Assembly (NCBI RefSeq): GCF_036323735.1 | Contig: NC_086031.1 | Location: forward strand, 31,484,225 to 31,548,224 | Origin: Rattus norvegicus | Taxonomy: Eukaryota; Chordata; Mammalia; Rodentia; Muridae | Length of the DNA: 64,000 nt | Direction of reading: 5' to 3' | In this document: piece after piece, positions 51,238 through 62,830 of the stretch | Layout: each line of letters starts with the position of its first letter | Numbering within the stretch: the first letter of the stretch is position 1 | Position numbers and translations under genes: made by a program | Notes under the pieces: model-generated | What the model was told of the DNA's origin: nothing | Database searches by the model: none | Seen by the model: the letters and a program-made list of their open reading frames with translations, nothing else

Positions 51238-54200
51238 CTTCCCAGTAGCAGGCTCTTGTAATATGTGTACTTTTAAAGATTTATCAAAATTTCCTGAGCC
51301 GAATCTGAATAACATGGTGAATTCGGTTACTTCCCACTAGGCCACAATAGTAATAATTGGACTCTTCGGGATATAGAAAAATTTTCACGAATGGAATCAA
51401 AATTTCTAGGCGAATTCACAGAGTTCCCAATGGGACAAGCTTGTATGAGTGTGCTTTTCAATATAGAGCAACATTTTAAGGAACGGAATCTAAGAATCAT
51501 GGTGAATTCATTAGGTTCCCAATAGGTCTCGCATGTAATAAGCTTGTTATTCAATATAGAGCAACGTTTTAACGAACTGAAACACTCTTTCTTTGTGAAT
51601 TCAGTTAGTTCCCAGTAGCAGGCTCTTATAATATGTGTACTTTCAAAGATTTATCGAAATTTGGTGAGCCGAATCTTAGCAACATGGTGAATTCGGTTAG
51701 TTCCCAATAGGCTGCAGTAGTAATAAGTGGGCTCTTCTGGATACTGAAAACTTTATACGAATGGAATCATAATTTCTAGGCGAATTCAGTGAGATCCCAA
51801 TGGGATATGCTTGTATAGTGCTCTTTTCAATATAGAGCAACATTATAAGGAACGGAATCTAAGTATCATGGTGAATTCAGTAGGTTCCCAATAGGATTCG
51901 CATGTAATAAGCTTGTTATTCAAGATAGAGCAACGTTTTAACGTACTGAAACACTCTTTCTTTGTGAATTCAGTTAGATCCCAGTAGCAGGCTCTTATAA
52001 TATGTGTACTTTCAAAGATTTATCAAAATTTGGTGAGCCGAATCTTAGCAACATGGTGAATTCGGTTAGTTCCCAATAGGCTGCAGTAGTAATAAGTGGA
52101 CTCTTCGGGATATAGAAAAATTTATACGAATGGAATCAAAATTTCTAGGCGAATTCAGTGAGTTCCCAATGGGACATGCTTGTATGAGTGTGCTTTTCAA
52201 TATAGAGCAACATGTTAAGGTACGGAATCTAAATATCATTGTGATTTCAGTAGGTTCCCAAAAGGATTCGCATGTAATAAGCTTGTTATTCAAGATAGAG
52301 CAAAGTTTTAACGAACTGAAACACTGTTTCATTGTGAATTCAGTTATTTCCCAAGAGCAGGCTCTTGTAAAATGTGCACTTTTAAAGATTTATCAAAATT
52401 TCCTGAGCCGATGTGAATAATAAGGTGAATTCGGTAAGTTCCCAGTAGCCCACAGTAGTAATAAGTGGACTGTTCGGGATATAGAACAATTTTCACGAAT
52501 GGAATCAAAATTTCTACGCGAATTCAGTGAGTTCCCAATGGGACATGCTTATATGAGTGTGCTTTTCAATATATGGCAACATTTTAAGGAACGGAATCTA
52601 ACTATCATGGTGAATTCAGTAGGTTCCCAATAGGACTCGCATGTAATAAGCATGTTATTCAAGATAGAGCAACATTTAACGAACTGAAACACTCTTTCTT
52701 TGTGAATTCATTTAGTTCCCAGTGGCAGGCTCTTGTAATATGTGTACTTTCTAAGATTTATCAAAATTACCTGAGCCGAATCTGAGTACCATGGTGAATT
52801 CGGTTAGTTCCCAATAGGCCGCAGTAGTAATAAGTGGAAGGTTCGGGATATAGAAAAATTTTCACGAATGGAATCAAAATTTCTAAGCGAATTCAGGGAG
52901 ATCCCAATGGGACATGCTTGCATGAATGTGCTTTTCAATATATGGCAACATTTTAAGGAACGGAATCTAAGTATCATTGTGAATTCTGTACGTACCTATA
53001 GGATTCGCATGTAATAAGCTTGTTATTCAAGATAGAGCAACGTTTTAACGAAATGAAACACTGTTTCTTTGTGAATTCAGTTAGTTCCCAGTAGCAGGCT
53101 CTTGTAATATGTGTACTTTTAAAGATTTATCAAAATTTGGTGAGCCGAATCTGAGCAACATGATGAATTCGGTGAGATCCCAATAGGATGCAGTAGTAAT
53201 AAGTGGACTCTTCGGGATATAGAAAAATTTTCACGAATGGAATCAAAATTTCTAGGCGAATTCAGTGAGTTCCCAATGGGCCATGCTTGTATGATTGTGC
53301 TTTTCAATATAGAGCAACATTTTAAGGTACGGAATCTAAATATCATTGTGAATTCAGTAAGTTCCCAATAGGATTCACATGTAATAAGCTTGTTATTCAA
53401 GATAGAGCAACGTTTTAACGAACTGAAACACTGTTTCTTTGTGATTTCATTTAGTTCCCAGTAGCAGGCTCTTGTAATATGTGTACTTTTAAAGATTTAT
53501 CAAAATTTCCTGAGCCGAATCTGAGTAACATGGTGAATTCGGTTAGTTCCCAATCGGCCGCTGTAGGAATAAGTGGACTGTTCGGGATATAGAAAAATTT
53601 TCACGAATGGAATCAAAATTTCCTGGCGAATTCAGTGAGTTCCCAGTGGGACATGCTTGTATGAGTGTGCTTTTTAATATATGGCAACATTTTAAGGAAC
53701 GGAATCTAAGTATCATGGTGAATTCAGTAGGTTCCCAATAGGATCTGCATGTAATAAGCTTTTTATTCAAGATACAGCAACGTTTTAACGAACTGAAAAA
53801 CTGTTTCTTTGTGAAACAGTTAGTTTCCAGTAGCAGGCTCTTGTAATATGTGTACTTTTAAAGATTTATCAAAATTTCCTGAGCCGAATCTGAGTAACGT
53901 GTTAAATTCGGTTAGTACCCAATATGCCGCAGTAGTAATAAGTGGACTGTTCGGGATATAGAAAAATTTTCACGAATGGAATCAAAATTTCTAGGCGAAT
54001 TCAGTGAGTTCCCAATGGCACATGCTTGTTTGAGTGCTCTTTTCAATAGAGAGCAACATTATAAGCAACTGAATCTAAGTATCATGGTGAATTCAGTAGG
54101 TTCCCAATAGGATTCGCATGTAATAAGCTGGTTATTCAAGATAGAGCAACGTTTTAACGACCTGAAACACTGTTTCTTTCTGAATTCAGTTAGTTCCCAG

Positions 54201-56772
54201 GAACAGGCTCTTGTAATATGTGTACTTTTAAAGATTTATCAAAATTTCCTGAGCCGAATCTGAGTAACATGGTGAATTCGCTTAGTTTCCAATAGGCCGC
54301 AGTAGTAATAAGTGGACTGTTCGGGATATAAAACAATTTTCACGAATGGAATCAAAATTTCTAGGCGAATTCAGTGAGTTCCCAATGGCACATGCTTCTT
54401 TGAGTGCTCTTTTCAATATAGAGAAACATTTTAAGGAACGGAATCTAAGTATCATGGTGAATTCGGTATGTTCCAAATAGGTTTCGCATGTAATAAGCTT
54501 GTTATTCAAGATAGAGCAGCGTTTTAATGAACTGAAACACTGTTTCTTTGTGAATTCAATTAGTTCCCAATAGCAGGCTCTTGTAATATGTGTACTTTTA
54601 AAGAATTATACAAATTTCCTGAGCCGAATCTGAATAACATGGTGAATTCGGTTAGTTCCTAATAGGCCGCAGTAGTAATAAGTGGAATGTTCGGGATATT
54701 GAAAAATTTTTACGAATGGAATCAAAATTTCTGTGCGAACTCAGTGAGTTCCCAATGAGACATGCATATATGAGTGTGCTTTTCAATATATGGCAACATT
54801 TTAAGGAACAGAATCTAAGTATCATGGTGAATTCAGTAGGTTCCCCATAGGATTCGCATGTAATAAGCTTGTTATTAAAGATAGAGCCACGTTTTAACGA
54901 ACTGAAACACTCTTTGTGAATTCTGTTAGTTCCCAGTAGCAGGCTTTTGTAATATGTGTACTTTTAAAGATTTATCAAAATTTCCTGAGCCGAATCTGAG
55001 TAACATGGTAAATTCACTTAGTTCCCAATAGGCTGCAGTAGTAATAAGTGGAGTCTTGGGGATATAAAAAATTTTCACGAATAGAATCAAAATTTCAGGG
55101 CAATTCAGTGAGTTCCCAATGGGACATGCTTGTATGAGTTTGCTTTTCAATATAGAGCAACATTTTAAAGTACGGAATCTAAATATCATTGTGAATTCAG
55201 TAGGTTCCCAATAGGATTCGCATGTAATAAGCTTGTTATTCAAGATAGAGCAACGTTTTAACGAACTGAAACACTGTTTCTTTGTGAATTCAGTTAGTTC
55301 CCAGGAACATGCTCTTGTAATATGTGTTCTTTTAAAGATTTATCAAAATTTCCTGAGCCGAATCTGAGTGACATGGTGAATTCACTTAGTTCCCAATAGG
55401 CCGCAGTAGTAATAAGTGGACTGTTCGGGATATAGAAAAATTTTCACAAATGGATTCAAAATTTCTAGGCGAATTCAGTGTGTTCCCAATGGGACATGCT
55501 TGTATGAGTGTGCTTTTCAATATAGAGCAACATTTTAAGGAACGGAATCTAATATCATTGTGAATTCAGTAGGTTCCCAATATGGTTCGCATGTAATAAG
55601 CTTGTTATTCAAGATAGAGCAGCGTTTTAACGAAATGAAACACTGTCTCTTTGTGAATTCAGTTAGTTCCCAGTAGCAGGCTCTTGTAATACGTGTACTT
55701 TTAAATATTTATCAAAATTTCCTGAGCCAAATCTGAGTAACATGGTGAATGCGGTTAGTTCCTAATAGGCCGCAGTAGTAATAAGTGGAATGTTCGGGAT
55801 ATTGAAAAATTTTTACGAATGGAATCAAAATTTCTAGGCGAACTCAATGAGTTCCCAATGAGACATGCATATATGAGTGTACTTTTCAATATATGGCAAC
55901 ATTTTAAGGAACGGAATCTAACTATCATGGTGAATTCAGTAGGTCCCAATAGGATTCGCATGTAATAAGCTTGTTATTCAAGATAGAGCAACGTTTTAAC
56001 GAACTGAAACACTGTCTCTTTGTGAAGTCAGTTAGTTCCCAGTAGCAGGCTCTTGCAATATGTGTACTTTTAAAGATTTATCAAAATTTCCTGAGCCGAA
56101 TCTGAGTAACATGGTGAATTCGGTTAGTTCCCTATAGGCCGCAGTAGTAATAATTGGACTGTTCGGGATATAGAAAAATTTTCACGAATGGAATAAAAAT
56201 TTCTATGCGAATTCAGTGAGTTCCCAATGGGACATGCTTGTATGTGTGTCCTTTAGAATATAGGGCAACATTTTAAGGAACGGAATCTAAGTATCATGGT
56301 GAATTCAGTAGGTTCCCAAAAGGATTCGCATGTAATAAGCTTGTTATTCAAGATACAGCAACGTTTTAACGAACTGAAACACTGTTTCTTTGTGAATCAG
56401 TTAGTTGCCAGTAGCAGGCTCTTGTAATATGTGTACTTTTAAAGATTTATCAAAATTTCCTGAGCCGAATCTGAGTAACTTGTTGAATTCGGTTAGTTCC
56501 CAATATGCCACACTAGGAATAAGAGGACTGTTCGGGATATAGAAAAATTTTCACGAATGGAATCAAAATTTCTAGGCGAATTCAGTGAGTTCCCAGTGGG
56601 ACATGCTTGTATGAGTGTGCTTTTCAATATAAAGAAACATTATAAGGAACGGAATCTAAGTATCATGGTGAATTCGGTATGTTCCCAATAGGTTTTGCAT
56701 GTAATAAGCTTGTTATTCCAGATAGAGCAACGGTTAATGAAATGAAACTCTGTTTCTTTGTGAATTCAGTTA
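51238..56772 (+). repeat. Block F, unit 2 (5535 bases, near-identical copy)
   Basis: This is a copy of block F unit 1. The one-base change of offset is explained by a single deletion near 51815 ('gtatagtgctc' for 'gtatgagtgctc'). Other differences noticed are 'gagcagcg' near 54515, 'cacgttttaac' near 54889 (unit 1 has 'cacgtttaaac') and 'gtgtgttcccaat' near 55479. The differences are few, which indicates a recent duplication or strong homogenisation. Confidence 0.85.
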
Positions 56773-57518
56773 CTTCCCAATAGCAGGCTCTTGTAATATG
56801 TGTACTTTTAAAGATTTATCAAAATTTCCTGAGCCGTATCTGAGTAACATGTTGAATTCGGTTAGTTCCCAATAGGCCGCAGTAGTAATAATTGGACTGT
56901 TCGGGATATAGAAAAATTTTCACGAATGGAATAAAAATTTCTATGCGAATTCAGTGAGTTCCCAATGGGACATGCTTGTATGTGTGTCCTTTAGAATATA
57001 GGGCAACATTTTAAGGAACGTAATCTAAGTATCATGGTGAATTCAGTAGGTTCCCAATAGGATTCGCATGTAATAAGCTTGTTATTCAAGATACAGCAAC
57101 GTTTTAACGAACTGAAACACTGTTTCTTTGTGAATCAGTTAGTTCCCAGTAGCAGGCTCTTGTAATATGTGTACTTTTAAAGATTTATCAAAATTTCCTG
57201 AGCCGAATCTGAGTAACTTGTTGAATTCGGTTAGTTCCCAATATGCCACACTAGGAATAAGAGGACTGTTCGGGATATAGAAAAATTTTCACGAATGGAA
57301 TCAAAATTTCTAGGCGAATTCAGTGAGTTCCCAGTGGGACATGCTTGTATGAGTGTGCTTTTCAATATAAAGCAACATTATAAGGAACGGAATCTAAGTA
57401 TCATGGTGAATTCGGTATGTTCCCAATAGGTTTTGCATGTAATAAGCTTGTTATTCCAGATAGAGCAACGGTTAATGAACTGAAACTCTGTTTCTTTGTG
57501 AATTCAGTTACTTCCCAA
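56043..57518 (+). repeat. Tandem 738-base dimer duplication at the end of block F
   Basis: The last two monomers of block F unit 2 occur again directly afterwards. 'gaataaaaat' lies at 56191 and 56929, and 'cacactagg' at 56509 and 57247, both at offset 738. The single counterpart in unit 1 lies at about 50.5-51.2 kb. Differences such as 'cgtaatctaag' near 57018 show that the copies have begun to drift. Bases 56043-56772 overlap block F unit 2. Confidence 0.8.
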
Positions 57519-60500
57519 TAGCAGGCTCTTGTAATATGTGTACTTTTAAAGATTTATCAAAATTTCCTGAGCCGTATCTGAGTAACATGGTGAATTCGGT
57601 TAGTTCCTAATAGGCCGCAGTAGTAATAAGTGGAATGTTCGGGATATTGAAAAATTTTTACAAATGGAATCAAAATTTCTAGGCGAACTCAGTGAGTTCC
57701 CAATGAGACATGCATATATGAGTGTGCTTTTCAATATATGGCAACATTTTAAGGAACGAAATCTAACTATCATGGTGAATTCAGTAGGTTCCCAATAGGA
57801 TTCGCATGTAATAAGCTTGTTATTCAAGATAGAGCAACGTTTTAACGAACTTAAACACTCTTTGTGAATTCATTTAGTTCCCAGTAGCAGGCTCTTGTAA
57901 TATGTGTACTTTTAAAGATTACTAAATTTGGTGATCCGAATATGAGTAACATGGTGACTTCGGATAGTTCCCAATAGGCTGCAGTAGTAATAATTGGACT
58001 GTTCGGGATATAGAAAAATTTTCACGAATGGAATCAAAATTTTAGGAAAATTCAGTGGGTTCCCAATGGGACATGCTTGTATGAGTGTGCCTTTCAATAT
58101 AGAGAATCATTTTATGGAACGGAATCTAAATATCATGGTGAATTCAGTAGGTTCCCAATAGGATTCGCATGTGATAAGCTTGTTATTCAAGATAGAGCAA
58201 AGTTTTAACGACTGAACCACTGTTTCTTTGTGAATTCAGTTAGTTCCCAGGAGCAGGCTCTTGTAATATGTGTACTTTTAAAGATTTATCAAAATTTCCT
58301 GAGCTAAACCTGAGTAAAATGGTGAAATCGGTTAGTTCCCAATAGGCCGCAAGAGTAATAATTGGACTGTTCGGGATATAAAAAAATTTTCACGAATGGA
58401 TTCAAAATATCTAGGCGAATTCAGTGAGTTCCCAATGGGACATGCTTGTATGAGTGTGCTTTTCAATATATGGCAACATTTTAAGGAACAGAATCTAAGT
58501 ATCACGGTGAATTCAGTAGGTTCCCAATAGGATTCGCATGTAATAAGCTTGTTATTCAAGATAGAGCAACGTTTTAACGAACTGCAACACTGTTCCTTTG
58601 TGGATTCAGTTATTTCCCAGGAGCAGGCTCTTGTAATATGTGTACTTTTAGAGATTTATCAAAATTTCCTGAGCTGAATTTGAGTAACATGGTGAATTCG
58701 ATTAGTTCCCAATAGGCTGCAGTAGTAATAAGTGGACTCTTTGGGATATAGAAAAATTTTCACGAATGTAATCAAAATTTCTAGGAGAATTCAGTGAGTT
58801 CCCAATGGTACATGCTTGTATGAGTGTGCTTTTCAATATATGGCAACATTTTAAGGAACGGAATCTAAATATCATGGTGAATTCATTAGGTTCCCAATAG
58901 GATTCACATGTAATAAGCTTGTTTTTCAAGATAGAGCAACGTTTTAATGATCTGAAACACTCTTTCTTTGTGAATTCAGTTAGTTCCCAGTAGCAGGCTC
59001 TTGTAATATTTGTACTTTTAAAGATTTATCAAAATTTCCCGAGTCGAATCTGAGTAACATGTTGAATTCGGTTAGTTCCCAATATCCCACAGTAGGAATA
59101 AGAGGACTGTTCGGGATATAGAAAAATTTTCACGAATGGAATCAAAATTTCTAGGCGAATTCATTGAGTTCTCAATGGCACATGCTTGTTTGAGTGCTCT
59201 TTTCAATATAGAGCAACATTATAAGGAATGGAATCTAAGTATCATGGTGAATTCGCTATGTTCCCCATAGGATTCGCATGTAATAAGCTTGTTATTCAAG
59301 ATAGAGCAACGTTTTAATGAACTGAAACACTGTTTCTTTGTGAATTCAGTTAGTTCCCAATAGCAGGCTCTTGTAATATGTGTACTTTTAAAGATTTATC
59401 AAAATTTCCTGACCCGAATCTGAGTAACATGGTGAATTCGGTTAGTTCCTAATAGGCTGCAGTAGTAATAAGTGGAATGTTCGGGATATTGAAAAATTTT
59501 TACGAATGGAATCAAAATTTCTAGGCGAAGTCAGTGAGTTCCCAATGAGACATGCTTATATGAGTGTGCTTTTCAATATATGGCAACATTTTAAGGAACG
59601 GAATCTAAGTATCATGGTGAATTCAGTAGGTTCCCAATAGGATTCGCATGTAATAAGCTTGTTATTCAAGATAGAGCAACGTTTTAACGAACTGAAACAC
59701 TCTTTGTGAATTCAGTTAGTTCCCAGTAGCAGGCTCTTGTAATATGTGTACTTTTAAAGATTTATCAAAATTTGGTGAGCCGAATCTGAGTAACATGGTG
59801 ACTTCGGTTAGTTCCCAATAGGCTGCAGTAGTAATAATTGGACTGTTCGGGATATAGAAAAATTTTCACGAATGGAATCAAAATTTCTAGGAGAATTCAG
59901 TGAGTTCCCAATGGGACATGCTTGTATGAGTGTGCTTTTCAATAAAGAGCAACATTTTAAGGAACGGAATCTAAGTATCATGGTGAATTCAGTAGGTTCC
60001 CTATAGCATTCGCATGTAATAAGCTTGTTATTCAAGATACAGCAACGTTTTAACGAACTGAAACACTGTTTCTTTGTGAATCAGTTAGTTCCCAGTAGCA
60101 GGTTCTTGTAATATGTGTACTTTTAAAGATTTATCAAAATTTCCTGAGCCGAATCTGAGTAACATTGTGAATTCGGTTAGTTTTTAATTGGATGCAATAG
60201 TAATAAGTGGACTGTTCGGGATATAGAAAAATTTTCACGAATGGAGTCAAAATTTCTAGGTGAAATCAGTGAGTTCCCAATGTGACATGCTTGTATGAGT
60301 GTGCTTTTCAATATAGAGACATTTTAAGGAACGGAATCTAAATATCATGGTGAATTCAGTAGGTTCCCAGTAGGATTCGCATGTAATAAGCTTGTTATTC
60401 AAGATAGAGTAAAGTTTTAACGACTGCAACACTGTTTCTTTGTGAATTCAGTTAATTCCCAGGAGCAGGCTCTTGTAATGTGTGTACTTTTAAAGATTTA

Positions 60501-61650
60501 TCAAAATTTCCTGAGCCGAATCTGAGTAACATGGTGAGATCGGTTAGTTCCCTATAGGCCGCAATAGTAATAATTGGACTGTTCGGTATATAGAAAAATT
60601 TTCACTAATGTAATCAAAATTTCTAGGCGAATTCATTGAGTTCCCAATGTGACATGCTTGTATGAGTGTGCTTTTCAATATAGAGCAACATTTTAAGGAA
60701 CGGAATCTGAGTATCATTGTGAATTGAGTAGGTTCCCAGTAGGATTCGCAAGTAATAAACTTGTTATTCAAGATAGAGCAACGTTTTAACGAACTGAAAC
60801 ACTGTTTCTTTGTGAATTCAGTCAGTTTCCAGGAGCAGGCTCTTGTAATATGTGTACTTTTAAGATTTGTCAAAATTTCCTTAGCCGAATCTGAGTAACA
60901 TGGTTAATTCGGTTAGTTCCCAATATGCCGCAGTAGTAATAAGTGGACTGTTCGGGATATAGAAAAATTTTCACGAACGGAATCAAAATTTCTAGGCGAA
61001 TTCAGTGAGTTCCCAATAGGACATGCTTGTAAGTGTGCTCTTTTCAATATAGAGCAACATTATAAGGAACGGAATCTAAGTATCATGGTGAATTCAGTAG
61101 GTTCCGAATTGTATTCGCATGTAATAAGCTTGTTATTCAAGATAGAGCAACGTTTTAACGAACTGAAACACTCTTTGTGAATTCAGTTAGTTCCCAGTAG
61201 CAGGCTCTTGTAATATTTGTACTTTTAAAGATTTATCAAAATTTGGTGAGCCGAATCTGAGTAACATGGTGACTTCGGTTAGTTCCCAATATGCTGCAGT
61301 AGTAATAACTGGACTGTTTGGGATATAGAAAAATTTTCACGAACGGAATCAAAATTTCTAGGCGAATTCAGTGAGTTCCCAATGGTACATGCTTGTATGA
61401 GTGTGCTTTTCAGTAAAGAGCAACATTTTAAGGAACGGAATCTAAATATCATGGTGAATTCAGTAGGTTCCCTATAGCATTCGCATGTAATAAGCTTGTT
61501 ATTCAAGATAGAGCAGCGTTTTAACGACCCGAAACACTGTTTCTTTGTGAATTCAGTTAGTTCCCAGGAGTAGGCTCTTATAATATGTGTTCTTTTAAAG
61601 ATTTATCAAAATTTCCTGAGCCGAATCTGAGTAACATGGTGAATTTGGTT
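57519..61650 (+). repeat. Block G: terminal satellite I monomers at the array edge
   Basis: About eleven monomers lead up to the array boundary. They are in regular register and not obviously degraded, and I see no large identical unit. The stretch at about 58.06-58.6 kb shares 'gagaatcatttta', 'cgcaagagtaataat' and 'actgcaacactg' with block E at 37.23-37.73 kb. The seven-base-shorter 'cactctttgtgaattc' variant occurs near 57857, 59698 and 61167. No gene was seen. Confidence 0.8.
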
Positions 61651-61656
61651 ACCAGG
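61645..61656. other. Boundary of the satellite array with chromosomal flank
   Basis: The last monomer reads normally through its fourth-subunit GAATTC position (here 'gaatttggtta', with one base changed). Where 'gttcccaatagg' should follow, the text continues 'ccaggtcatgaagc', which does not resemble any part of the monomer. The break falls at about 61650. I see no target-site duplication, transposon end or low-complexity tract at the junction. Confidence 0.88.
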
Positions 61657-62004
61657 TCATGAAGCTGAAGTAATACTTTCCCTAGCTCTATTTTATAGAT
61701 AATGAAGACATCCTACTTTTAAATGAGGGGAATCCAGAAATGGTATACAATTTTCATTAAAAGTTTGGAGCTTCTCTTCTTTCACATCTTAATGGAAATC
61801 ACCATCAATCTACTAGACTTACATCTTGACTTGTAAGAGTAGTATATTTTCAAAAATCTTAATAAAATTATTTTCAAGTTCAGTAGCATTACCTATGGAA
61901 CAGAAAAATATGTGAAGCCATGTATGTGTTACTTTTGTTTGGATAAAACTAGAACGGTACACAAACATTGACAGCATCTCTTAGCAAGAAATATAAGCGA
62001 CATG
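61651..62004. other. Non-satellite flank, no gene recognised
   Basis: This is AT-rich sequence with no open frame of note and no recognised element. The piece 'attttatagataatgaag' near 61691 weakly resembles the MIR core ('attttacagatgagg'), but it is too short to call. I see no promoter or splice signals that I would defend. Confidence 0.55.
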
Positions 62005-62110
62005 ATATGGGCTAAGCCTAATGAGCTCACTTCGATCTCAGGACCCACATGATGGAAAGAGAACAGCAATACCTGCAAGTATTACCTTGATTTCTGCATG
62101 CCAACTGAGT

Positions 62111-62164
<54 letters not shown>

Positions 62165-62178
62165 CACTAATAAACAAA
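62005..62178 (+). mobile_element. Degenerate rodent tRNA-derived SINE (B2/B3-type superfamily) ending in a CA tract
   Basis: The order 'gctaagcct', 'cacttcgatctc', 'ggacccacatgatgg', 'agagaac', 'acctgcaagt', 'ttgatttctgcatg', then a CA tract and 'aataaac', matches the body and tail of a common rodent SINE. I recall its consensus as containing '...gccaagcctgacg', '...gttcgatcc', '...gacccacatggtgg' and '(CA)n aataaa'. The 'ttcgat' near 62031 would be the remnant of the tRNA-like B box. Substitutions are plentiful and the 5' end is unclear, so this is an old, inactive copy. The exact subfamily needs a repeat-library search. Confidence 0.65.
62114..62163. repeat. (CA)25 dinucleotide microsatellite
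   Basis: There are fifty bases of uninterrupted CA repeat, forming the tail region of the SINE. The tract is pure and is therefore likely to vary in length between individuals. The valine/cysteine-alternating open frame on the minus strand here is produced by this repeat and is not a gene. Confidence 0.97.
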
Positions 62179-62644
62179 GAAGAAAACAGAGAATATGCAA
62201 ATAATTCCCTTCTATCAGCAAAATGAAACAACCCAAATGTCAGGTTTCCATTGTGTAAATGTATGAAGGTTTTAGCTACTGTTTCAGATACACTGGCTAG
62301 AGTTTGATTGCACTTGTATAAAGGTTAAACTGTTGCCTTGTCTATTATATCATTAGTGGTAGACTCGTAGGTCTTTTATGGTAGTAGCTGTGAATAATAC
62401 ATTCTTCTCTGTTTTCCACTTAACAACTGCCTGGTAGATTCTTTCATTTAATGGAGTTGTGAAAATTTAAGAATCTGGTATTTTAATTCCCAGTGTATTT
62501 AAAGCTACTAAAAGCTTGACTAAGTTTTCAAATTAATTTACCACATTTATGTGAGACTGAATTTAGCTTAAGACTGTGTATAAGATCATTTACCATGAGC
62601 CTGACCTATTACATTCAACTCTTAAGACAATAATCACCATGGAT
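62179..62644. other. Flank between SINE and MIR-like element, nothing recognised
   Basis: This is AT-rich, non-repetitive sequence by eye. I found no convincing open frame, RNA gene or transposon in it. Confidence 0.5.
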
Positions 62645-62830
62645 TGTTTACTATAAGCCAATACAGTAAAATGCATACTTTATAGCTTTGTTGCACTTGA
62701 TCCTGTTGGAAACTATAATTTCAGTGCATTATTTTACCACTACGGGGGAGGGGGGAACTGAGGCAGAAAGTAAGGTAATGGCATGGCCAAGGTCAGGAAG
62801 CCAACTAGACTAACAGCCCAGTAGCTCATC
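62645..62830 (+). mobile_element. MIR-like ancient mammalian SINE fragment
   Basis: The order of short matches follows the MIR consensus as I recall it. 'gtttactataagcca' near 62646 corresponds to 'ttactatgtgcca'; 'cacttgatcctgttgg' to 'tttaatcctcac'; 'attattttaccac' to 'attattatcccc'. 'ggaactgaggcag' near 62754 corresponds to 'gaaactgaggcac', and 'ggccaaggtcaggaag' to 'gcccaaggtcacacag'. The G-rich stretch before 'aactgaggcag' is a later change. MIR elements predate the divergence of placental mammals, so heavy divergence is expected. The limits are approximate. Confidence 0.6.

Larger units (their letters stand above)
1..61650. repeat. Rat satellite I tandem array (about 370-base monomer), centromeric/pericentromeric
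   Basis: The whole interval is one head-to-tail tandem array with a period of 369-370 bases. GAATTC recurs about every 92-93 bases, and most monomers hold one AAGCTT inside the context 'gtaataagcttgttattc'. A 370-base unit built from four 92/93-base subunits is the published structure of rat satellite I, the main rat centromeric satellite; this family assignment is from memory, not from a search. About 165 monomers fit in the interval. All lie in the same orientation, and I saw no inserted transposon or inversion. The array runs off the left edge of the window, so its true length is unknown. Its role is structural (centromeric or pericentromeric heterochromatin) and it encodes no recognisable protein. 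Short open frames within it are by-products of the monomer. Confidence 0.93.

Noticed and set aside
1..61650. Dozens of open frames of 60-138 codons, mostly on the minus strand, with a recurring peptide containing 'SLKCCSILKSTLIQACPIGN'
   Set aside because: All are the same stretch of the monomer (from 'ttagttccc' to 'ttattcaa'), mostly 228 bases long and often without an ATG at the start. The monomer length (370, not a multiple of 3) prevents a frame from continuing between monomers. Small indels freely break or join the frames. No codon-level constraint or known domain is visible.
1..61650. Regularly spaced repeats as a possible CRISPR array
   Set aside because: The repeats are 92/93 and 370 bases long with no unique spacers between them, and the flank is mammalian. 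This is satellite DNA.
61651..62004. Possible MIR remnant near 61690 ('attttatagataatgaag')
   Set aside because: Only about 18 bases resemble the MIR core, too little to annotate in AT-rich sequence.
62027..62236. Minus-strand open frame with a long alternating Val-Cys run
   Set aside because: It is produced by the (CA)25 microsatellite and the old SINE around it.
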